DNA of 11,976 nucleotides from Betaproteobacteria bacterium (lineage in GTDB: Bacteria; Pseudomonadota; Gammaproteobacteria; Burkholderiales; Rhodocyclaceae): contig JAGWUW010000040.1 of the NCBI GenBank assembly GCA_028868235.1, forward strand, positions 1-11,976, given 5' to 3'. Each line of letters starts with the position of its first letter. Within the stretch, counting starts at the first letter, position 1. The notes beneath the pieces are model-generated. The model saw nothing but the letters and a program-made list of their open reading frames with translations, was not told the origin of the DNA and did no database searches. Both the position numbers and the translations under genes were made by a program. Below are positions 6,393-11,976 of the stretch, piece after piece.

Positions 6393-7235
6393 ATGGCTGA
6401 AACAGCCTTTGCAACCGTCTACAAGGATGAATGGGTCGCCGCGTTTGAGCGCGACAAGACATCCCTCCGCACCGTCGTTACCCAGGGTGGTCAGATCAGG
6501 GGCCGTCAGGCCGTATTCCTGATCGGCCAGTCCAGCCGTGAAGCCGTTACACGCGGCGCCAACGGCCTGATCCCGGCAACTGCGGATAACCTCTCCACGC
6601 AGACTGTGACGCTGACTGAATCGCACGATCTCAGCCAGAAAACGGACTTCAACATCACTGTTGGCCAGTCCGATCAGCGCGCCATCATGCAGGAGCTTTC
6701 CCGCAAGGTGATCAACCGCTCGACGGATAACAAGATCCTGACAGCGATTGCCACCGGCACGCAGACCATCAATTCGACCGCTGCGGTGATGACCAAGCAG
6801 TTGGTCAACCGTGGCCTGACCAAGCTGTTCAACGGCAATGTCCAGAACGACAATAACGTATTCGGGCTCCTGACGCCCGCCGCGTGGTCGCATCTCTCGG
6901 ACATTCCAGACTTTGCGAGCAGCGACTACGTGGGCACCATGCCGAATGTAGATGGCATGCCGACCGGCGGCGTTCTGATGAAGAACTGGCTCGGCGTGAA
7001 CTGGATGGTCCACACCGGACTGTCCGGCCTCGGCACGTCCTCGGGTGTCTGCTATGCGTTCCACAAGAGCGCTGTGGGCTGGGCTTATGCCAAGAACGAG
7101 ACGGAAGCGCTGGCCGGGTATAACGAGGAGCAGGCCTATTCGTGGGCGCGCACCTCGATCTATGACGGCGCGCTGCTGCTCCAGAATTCCGGTGTTGTGA
7201 TCTGGAATCACGACGACAGCCAGTACAGCTCGTAA
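6393..7235 (+). CDS. Major capsid protein
   Basis: The 280-residue protein is the shell subunit. It begins MAETAFATVYKDEWVAAFE and carries the phrases NWLGVNWMVHTGLSG (198-212) and CYAFHKSAVGWAYAKN (220-235), which I recognise from a family of phage capsid proteins in podovirus-like phages, presumed HK97-fold. The C-terminal part (about 250-273) ends YDGALLLQNSGVVIWN. I chose ATG 6393 because GGAGGA (6380-6385) lies 7 bases upstream; an in-frame TTG at 6378 would add five residues but overlaps that site. It follows the putative scaffold and precedes two small proteins, the usual order. Confidence 0.88.
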   Translation: MAETAFATVYKDEWVAAFERDKTSLRTVVTQGGQIRGRQAVFLIGQSSREAVTRGANGLIPATADNLSTQTVTLTESHDLSQKTDFNITVGQSDQRAIMQELSRKVINRSTDNKILTAIATGTQTINSTAAVMTKQLVNRGLTKLFNGNVQNDNNVFGLLTPAAWSHLSDIPDFASSDYVGTMPNVDGMPTGGVLMKNWLGVNWMVHTGLSGLGTSSGVCYAFHKSAVGWAYAKNETEALAGYNEEQAYSWARTSIYDGALLLQNSGVVIWNHDDSQYSS

Positions 7236-7250
7236 GTGGAGGGCTAGCTT

Positions 7251-7556
7251 ATGGCTTATCTTCCGCTTCAGCTTACGACGCAGGGCGATGATGGCATGAT
7301 GGTGCACTCCGTGCCCAACATGGTCAACCGACCCCGCGTCTGGACCTATAGCTCGACCGACGCAATGTCGGTCGTGCGAGCTGCCAACTACTTCTCCGAT
7401 GCCTACAACATCGGCATGAAAGTTGGCGATATGGTCTACGTCTTGCAGACCACTTCCGGCGCAGTCACGGCGGCCACCATTGCGGTGGTCATGACCGTTA
7501 CGACAACCGGCGCGGACCTGTCGGACGGCACGGCGATCACCGTCACCAACACCTAA
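7251..7556 (+). CDS. Small virion-type protein, first of two tandem paralogues (candidate decoration protein)
   Basis: The 101-residue protein is beta-rich and has no cysteines. Its core (residues 30-64, VWTYSSTDAMSVV through YFSDAYNIGMKVGDMVYV) matches the next gene at about 18 of 37 positions. GGAGGG (7238-7243) lies 7 bases before ATG 7251, and the capsid stop is only 15 bases upstream, so strong co-expression with capsid protein is expected. A Thr/Val-rich C-terminus (65-101) ends TAITVTNT. Proteins with this YFSD-GM-VGD core are common beside podoviral capsid genes. I infer a capsid decoration or stabilising role from position and size; no function can be read directly. Confidence 0.65.
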   Translation: MAYLPLQLTTQGDDGMMVHSVPNMVNRPRVWTYSSTDAMSVVRAANYFSDAYNIGMKVGDMVYVLQTTSGAVTAATIAVVMTVTTTGADLSDGTAITVTNT

Positions 7557-7562
7557 CATTTG

Positions 7563-7578
7563 GGCGGGTTCGCCCGCC
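7563..7578 (+). terminator. TTCG-tetraloop hairpin after the first paralogue (weak terminator or stabiliser)
   Basis: ggcggg (7563-7568), TTCG, cccgcc (7573-7578) forms a 6-bp GC-only stem closed by a G-C pair, seven bases after the stop codon. Only TT follows, then CCCCC, so full termination is unlikely; protection of the upstream transcript 3' end or partial attenuation fits better. Confidence 0.45.
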
Positions 7579-7609
7579 TTCCCCCTCACATCACATTAGG
7601 AGCCAATCC

Positions 7610-7861
7610 ATGGCTTACACTCCTGCAACTCTGAGCAAGGTCGCGGCTGGCCTTGGCTCTGGCGGCGGCAACGTGTGGATTTACACAACGACCGACGCTC
7701 TCGCGACCGTATCCGGTGCCTCGTATTTCAGCGACGGCATCGCACGCGGGATGAAAGTAGACGACGTTGTTCTCGCTGTCATCAGCCATGTGCTGAAGGC
7801 GGGTTGCGTTGCCTCGGTTTCGTCCACGGCTGCGACCTACGCGGTCGGAGCCATCACCTAA
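7610..7861 (+). CDS. Small virion-type protein, second tandem paralogue
   Basis: The 83-residue protein shares the core of its neighbour: VWIYTTTDALATV (22-34), then ASYFSDGIARGMKVDDVVLAV (38-58), preceded by a Gly-rich stretch (14-21) and followed by a Ser/Ala-rich tail. It is shorter because the Thr-rich C-terminus of the first copy is reduced. AGGAG lies about 8 bases before ATG 7610. Both genes begin MAY and both are followed by a compact hairpin. The pair most likely arose by duplication and diverged; distinct sites on the capsid, or one head and one connector role, are possible. The function is inferred, not shown. Confidence 0.65.
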   Translation: MAYTPATLSKVAAGLGSGGGNVWIYTTTDALATVSGASYFSDGIARGMKVDDVVLAVISHVLKAGCVASVSSTAATYAVGAIT

Positions 7862-7867
7862 GCAACT

Positions 7868-7891
7868 GTGGCCCCGCCGAAGCGGGGCCAC
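7868..7891 (+). terminator. 10-bp GC-rich hairpin with CGAA loop after the second paralogue
   Basis: gtggccccgc (7868-7877) and gcggggccac (7882-7891) are perfectly complementary around CGAA, seven bases after the stop. TCTCATTTC follows, so it may terminate a fraction of transcripts. A strong stem here would lower expression of the spike genes relative to the capsid cluster. Confidence 0.55.
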
Positions 7892-7910
7892 TCTCATTTC
7901 AGGAGTCCTC

Positions 7911-8345
7911 ATGCCCACTCATCAGCCAATCCGCCTGAAGCGCGTCGAAGTCGAATACAATCGATACTTCGATGTAGTGCCGCCCGGCATCACACTCGAA
8001 GAGGTGATGACCACCGACTATTGGGTCAATGTGCGCAGGCAGATCAGGCTGCACGATGTGCTTGAGGTCGTCGCTGCCGATGGGGCTTTCGATGCGGAAT
8101 TCCGCGTCACGATGATTGACCACATCCGGGGATTGATGACCTTCCGGCTATTGCGCGAAACCAAAGGCCCCAAGATCGCGGCCTCGCTGCCGTCGCAGGC
8201 TGACCGCTATGCGGTCAAGCATCGCGGTCACGGCAATTGGGCGGTTGTCGAAATCGCCACCGGCTCAGTGGTGAGCGAAGGCATGAGTAGGGAAGCGGCG
8301 GAAGCCACCCGGATCGAAGCCGAAGCCGGCCGCAAGGCGGCCTGA
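7911..8345 (+). CDS. 144-residue phage protein of unknown function
   Basis: I chose ATG 7911 (MPTHQPIRLKRVEVEYNRYF) because AGGAG (7901-7905) lies 5 bases upstream; a longer in-frame start would run through the hairpin at 7868-7891 and the preceding gene. The middle, WVNVRRQIRLHDVLEVVAADGAFDAEFRVT in outline (38-67), looks like a small beta domain with the LHDxxEVxxxDG pattern seen in small phage virion-associated proteins. The C-terminal part (100-135) has RYAVKHRGHGNWAVVEI and then SREAAEA, a short strand-strand-helix module. I cannot name a family. Position between the decoration candidates and the spikes suggests a virion or head-completion role. Confidence 0.6.
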   Translation: MPTHQPIRLKRVEVEYNRYFDVVPPGITLEEVMTTDYWVNVRRQIRLHDVLEVVAADGAFDAEFRVTMIDHIRGLMTFRLLRETKGPKIAASLPSQADRYAVKHRGHGNWAVVEIATGSVVSEGMSREAAEATRIEAEAGRKAA

Positions 8346-8372
8346 TCTTGCATCTGATCTGACGGCGGCGCG

Positions 8373-10538
8373 ATGGTCAAGTTTTACGACCGCGTGAAGG
8401 AAATAACGGCCACGCTTGGCACCGGAGCGATAACGCTTGCGGGGCCGTTGGCGGGCTTTCGATCCTTCGCGTCTGTGCTCACCAACGGCGATACGTGTTA
8501 TTACGCGATTACTGAGGGCGTACCGAATTGGGAAGTTGGTATTGGCACCTATAATGCCAATATCCTGACCCGCACCACGGTCCTCTCGTCAAGTAATGCG
8601 GGCTCGCCGCTTAATCTCTCGATAGGCGCGGCCGAGGTATTTTTAGACCTACCGGCCTCCTACATCGCCAGCGGTGAGCAAGTCGGCAATAAGGGCGTGG
8701 CCAACGGCTATGTGGGGCTAGATGCCAACATCTTAATCCCCTTCGCACAGCTGCCGAACATGGCCGGCATGTTGCTCGCCACTCAATACGACATCAACGG
8801 CAACGGCTCGCTTTATGTGAAAGGCGACAGTGACGGGGTGACGGGCGGCACCGACGACGCGCCTGCCATCACCGCGCTCATTGCGGCAGCCACGGCGGCC
8901 AACAAGGCAATCTATTTTCCGGCCCGCAAGTACAGGATCGGATCGACGATCAAGTTCGTATCCGGCCTCACCATTCTGTGCGCGCCGGGCGCGACGTTCG
9001 TCAAGACATTCCAGGGCGACCTCTTCAACCAGGCCAGCTACGCGCTGTCCTCGAACAAAGTTTCAAATCTCTGGATTGCGGACCTTTCGATCACCACGCC
9101 GGATCAGACCGTCGATACCTATGCGGGTGGCATCTTCCGCACCTATGGCGACAATAATCTGTTCCGCAATGTGACAATCCAGAAATTCGGCGGCCCGACC
9201 GTTGGCGGGTTTGCGTGGCTGTTGTCGGGCAACAACAACCGCATCGAAAACCCGCTGGCGCTTTATCCCAATACGGCCATTGCGAATGCCGGCATCCGCA
9301 TTCTGGCCGGGGACAGTAACACGGTGATCGGCGGCGCGGTATGGGCCGGAGATGATGCGCTGATCTTTGAGCCGTCGATTGTCGGCACCAATGCCAATGA
9401 CGACAGCACGGTTTCCAACAGCGCATTCATCGGCGTGCAGGCCTTTTCCTACAACGCGCATGAAATGTCCGTCTTTGTCGGCAATCAGACGAACAAGGTG
9501 AACGTCTTGCCGCCCTGCACGGCATCGGTCATCGATTGCTCGTTCATCGGCATCAAGTGTCCGTCTGCGGCGGCGGCCACGGTCTCGGTTTTCAACTTTG
9601 ACAGCAGCGGCAAGATATCCGGGCTGCGCTTCATCAATTGCGATATCAGCGGCACCAACGGGACGGGTGCCATCGTTGGCGGCTTCGGCCTCTGGGCCTA
9701 CAAGTGTTCGGGCGGCATCGATGGCGTGACCATCGATAATTGCGATGTGCGCGGCCCGGTCAACCAGCCAGCGATTTACATTTCGGGGCGGAGCACATTC
9801 ACGCCGGGCGGAGCATATGACGCCACGCTGACGGCGCAGACCCAATATCAGCCGATCAAGCACGTCAGGGTCAATGGTTGCCGGTTGGAAGCGCCCGCCG
9901 CCGGTTATGCCATCAACGCCGCTGGCATTGATGGCCTGACGGTCAGCAATTGCGTCATCGTCGCCAACGGCCAAACGGCGGTCATCCTTGGGGCCGCCGG
10001 AACAGATGATAGCCGTGTGTCGAATGCCCTGTTTGACAATAACCGGTACATCAACGTTCCGAACCTCTGCTACGGCATCACCGAATATGTCGCCACGCGG
10101 GTCATCGTGCGCGGCGGGAAATTCGATCAGGCGGCAGGTGCCACCACGGCGGGAGCGGTCAAATGCCAGACCGTCTCCGGGGTGATCGGCGGCATTAATG
10201 GGCTCATCGACGGATGCGACGTGACGGGACTGTCCTATGCCACGCCATTCACAAATGAACTCGCGCAGGGCAACTTCATCGACCGCGTGAACGGATACAC
10301 GATCATCACGCCGAAGCAGCTCCGCGCATGGGCGGCGGCCAACGGATCGCCGCTCTACATCTATACGCTGGACGCGGCCTGCCCAGCCGATATCGCCGAT
10401 CCGGTGAATATCCAGTGGAACCACGGCAACCGCATGACGGCGGGCGATGCGCTTTATAATTTCATCACGTCCACCCTCGGCTTCACCTCCGGCGCCATGA
10501 CGTCGGCGGTGGCCGCCATGCAGGCTTTCGCACCATGA
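8373..10538 (+). CDS. Tail spike/fibre with beta-helix (pectate-lyase-fold) domain
   Basis: The 721-residue protein has three parts. Residues 1-95 (VKEITATLGTGAITL, then GFRSFASVLTNGD and WEVGIGTYNANILTRTTVLS) form an N-terminal module common in alphaproteobacterial phage tail proteins and likely anchor it to the virion. A short linker (107-128, KGVANGYVGLDAN and following) leads to the beta-helix, opening with GTDDAPAITALIAAA (159-173) and YFPARKYRIG (181-190), the classic entry of the pectate-lyase-3 fold; an AGDDALIFEP motif (325-334) recalls glycoside hydrolase active sites. Residues 645-721 leave the helix and form a small C-terminal module. It probably binds, perhaps cleaves, host surface polysaccharide. 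ATG 8373 lacks a clear Shine-Dalgarno sequence. Confidence 0.8.
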   Translation: MVKFYDRVKEITATLGTGAITLAGPLAGFRSFASVLTNGDTCYYAITEGVPNWEVGIGTYNANILTRTTVLSSSNAGSPLNLSIGAAEVFLDLPASYIASGEQVGNKGVANGYVGLDANILIPFAQLPNMAGMLLATQYDINGNGSLYVKGDSDGVTGGTDDAPAITALIAAATAANKAIYFPARKYRIGSTIKFVSGLTILCAPGATFVKTFQGDLFNQASYALSSNKVSNLWIADLSITTPDQTVDTYAGGIFRTYGDNNLFRNVTIQKFGGPTVGGFAWLLSGNNNRIENPLALYPNTAIANAGIRILAGDSNTVIGGAVWAGDDALIFEPSIVGTNANDDSTVSNSAFIGVQAFSYNAHEMSVFVGNQTNKVNVLPPCTASVIDCSFIGIKCPSAAAATVSVFNFDSSGKISGLRFINCDISGTNGTGAIVGGFGLWAYKCSGGIDGVTIDNCDVRGPVNQPAIYISGRSTFTPGGAYDATLTAQTQYQPIKHVRVNGCRLEAPAAGYAINAAGIDGLTVSNCVIVANGQTAVILGAAGTDDSRVSNALFDNNRYINVPNLCYGITEYVATRVIVRGGKFDQAAGATTAGAVKCQTVSGVIGGINGLIDGCDVTGLSYATPFTNELAQGNFIDRVNGYTIITPKQLRAWAAANGSPLYIYTLDAACPADIADPVNIQWNHGNRMTAGDALYNFITSTLGFTSGAMTSAVAAMQAFAP

Positions 10539-11976
10539 AGAAACTCGTTTATCCACTGTTCGGCCTGTTCTTCGCGCTGGCCGGGCTGGCGCTGGCCGCC
10601 GGCGAAACCTCGATCCAGTGGGGCATGACGCCGGGCGCCGATCCGCGCTCGGTGTGCATTTTCGATACCGGCCACACCTGCGTGCCGATCGGCACCGTCA
10701 ACAACACGACGCACACTTTCGCAATGCCGTATACGTCGGTGACCGGCCTCGGCACCGCCGCCACCCAGAACACCGGCACGAGCGGGGCCACGCTGCCCTT
10801 CCTCAACGCCTCGAATATCTGGAGCGTGCTGCAGACCTTCACGTCCGGCTGGAAAATCAGCGTCAGCGGCGCCGCCGCGAACGGCGTGATCGCCGGGGAT
10901 GCCGGGCAATCCCGTGCGGTCATCTTCAACACCGGCAGTTCCAACCGCTGGTCGATTTCCGCCAATCCCACGGCCGAGGCAGGCGCCAACGCCGGTTCCG
11001 ACCTGACGGTCAGCGGCTATGGCGACACCGGCACGCTGCTCGGCAATTATCTCAAGATTTTCCGGGCAAGCGGCGGCGTCAACGTCGGATCACCGACCGG
11101 CGGCGACCAGGGGGCGGGAACCCTCAATGCCGCCGGGATCTACGTCAACGGCGTTCCGGCCCTGACCGGGCCGCCATGGCCGGTCATCGACGTGTCGAGA
11201 GCACCTTATAACGCGGTCGGCGACGGCAGCGACGAAACGGCCAAAATCCAGTCGGCCATCAATGCGGCGGGCACCTTTTCGGTGGTGCTGCTGCAGCCCG
11301 GCAAGACCTATGGCGTCACCAACCTCGTGTTCCCGACGCCCACCGGCGGCGGTTCCTACAATTACGGCCCGTCGTTCATGGCGATCGGCGGCAAGGCCAC
11401 GTTGCTGCGGCTGGCGGGCGGCAACACCGATTATCTGGCGGCCAACAAGCGCTGGGTGACCGGCGATGTGAACGCCGCCTTTTCCGACAGCCCGTGGCGC
11501 TTCAACAACATCGTTTTCGACTGCGCCTCGATCTGCAAATTCGACCTGGTGCTCAAGAGCTGGGCGCCGCGCGTCGAGGATTGCGTGTTCCGGGGCGCCA
11601 CCGACACCGGCCTGCTGTTCACCCGCCAGAACCAGGACGCCAGCAACGGCACGACCGGCTATCAGAGCGATGCGAAGTTTCTGAACAACCGCTTCGAGGG
11701 GAATACCCTCTACGGCTTGCGCTCGCAGGGCACCGCCGCGCTGGCATACGATGCCTCGACAGACGCAAGCCTCATTGGAAATGTCTTCAATGGCGGCCAG
11801 TACGGCCTCTATCTCGCCAACACCGGCGGCTGGCAGGTTGTCAACAACCGCACCTTCTCGCAGACGGTGGCCGGGGCGAGCTTCAATGCCCTGCGGCGCG
11901 GACAACTGATCGCCCATAACAATTTCGACGGAACGGCGATCCAGTTCAATAACACCGGCGGCGGCGCGTCCTACAC
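10535..11976 (+). CDS. Second beta-helix spike-like protein with signal peptide (partial, runs off right edge)
   Basis: An open frame from ATG 10535 continues without a stop to the window edge (480 complete codons). ATG overlaps the TGA of the preceding gene (ATGA), so translation is probably coupled. The N-terminus MKKLVYPLFGLFFALAGLAL followed by AAGETS looks like a Sec signal peptide: two Lys, a hydrophobic core and an A-x-A type cleavage site near residues 20-22. Then come C41 and C49, a fibre-like stretch (70-210) with GLGTAATQNTGTSGATLPFL and AGTLNAAGIYVNGVPAL typical of phage tail fibres, and the beta-helix entry VIDVSRAPYNAVGDGSDETA (217-236) with repeated turns (FLNNRFEGNTLYGLR, LIGNVFNGGQYGLYL). 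A second receptor-binding or depolymerase spike is likely; the signal peptide is odd for a virion protein. Confidence 0.78.
   Translation, partial: MKKLVYPLFGLFFALAGLALAAGETSIQWGMTPGADPRSVCIFDTGHTCVPIGTVNNTTHTFAMPYTSVTGLGTAATQNTGTSGATLPFLNASNIWSVLQTFTSGWKISVSGAAANGVIAGDAGQSRAVIFNTGSSNRWSISANPTAEAGANAGSDLTVSGYGDTGTLLGNYLKIFRASGGVNVGSPTGGDQGAGTLNAAGIYVNGVPALTGPPWPVIDVSRAPYNAVGDGSDETAKIQSAINAAGTFSVVLLQPGKTYGVTNLVFPTPTGGGSYNYGPSFMAIGGKATLLRLAGGNTDYLAANKRWVTGDVNAAFSDSPWRFNNIVFDCASICKFDLVLKSWAPRVEDCVFRGATDTGLLFTRQNQDASNGTTGYQSDAKFLNNRFEGNTLYGLRSQGTAALAYDASTDASLIGNVFNGGQYGLYLANTGGWQVVNNRTFSQTVAGASFNALRRGQLIAHNNFDGTAIQFNNTGGGASY

Noticed and set aside
6111..7589. 492-residue minus-strand open frame across the capsid gene
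   Set aside because: It lies antisense to a well-supported capsid gene with strong ribosome-binding sites; its length follows from the GC-rich codon bias of the plus strand, and it shows no recognisable motif.
9063..10556. 497-residue minus-strand open frame across the first spike
   Set aside because: It is antisense to the beta-helix gene; its Arg/His/Ala/Gly/Asp-rich composition is typical of a shadow frame.
11090..11917. 275-residue minus-strand open frame near the right edge
   Set aside because: The plus-strand frame from 10535 runs through the same bases with clear tail-fibre and beta-helix motifs; the minus frame has none.
8373..11976. A diversity-generating retroelement variable region in the spikes, prompted by the BPP-1-like Bbp19 gene
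   Set aside because: I see no template repeat, reverse transcriptase or C-type-lectin-like C-terminus in the window; the spikes are beta-helices.

Overview
The window is the late head-gene region of a tailed phage (free or a prophage), most likely of the short-tailed podovirus type, infecting an alphaproteobacterium (a Hyphomicrobiales/Rhizobiales-like host is my best guess). The type rests on a portal that looks like the podoviral head-to-tail connector family, a Bbp19-like protein and beta-helix spikes. The host guess rests on the GC-rich codon use, the tail-spike N-terminus and a small KGGLKGG-type protein at the left edge. Every gene I can support lies on the + strand.

Layout: (1) 2-223 is the end of a small basic protein of a kind common in alphaproteobacteria. 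(2) 224-1196 is about 970 bp without a convincing gene. It holds several inverted repeats, one good terminator-like hairpin (827-868), a weak promoter/operator candidate and three TTAATCA repeats next to the first packaging gene, so it is a candidate control and packaging-site region. (3) 1197-2897 encodes the small and large terminase. (4) 2957-4902 holds two tiny proteins and the portal. (5) 4903-7235 holds a Bbp19-like protein, a putative scaffold and the major capsid protein. (6) 7251-8345 holds two tandem paralogous small proteins, candidate capsid decoration proteins, and a 144-residue protein. (7) 8373 to the right edge holds two consecutive beta-helix (pectate-lyase-fold) spike proteins. 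The second overlaps the first by ATGA, carries a predicted Sec signal peptide and runs off the window.

The genes read as one transcription unit. The terminase cuts and pumps DNA through the portal into a shell built of capsid protein on the scaffold; small proteins decorate the shell; the spikes would bind and possibly degrade host surface polysaccharide. Intercistronic hairpins with TTCG/CGAA loops follow terL and both tandem paralogues and may tune transcript ends or stability. No integrase, repressor, lysis gene, tail-tube gene, tRNA, CRISPR array or transposase is visible.

Most of the window is ordinary phage structural biology. The points I find most unusual are a 33-residue microprotein whose first ten residues nearly copy the N-terminus of the capsid protein, the signal peptide on the second spike, the tandem paralogues, and the hairpin-rich gene-free leader.
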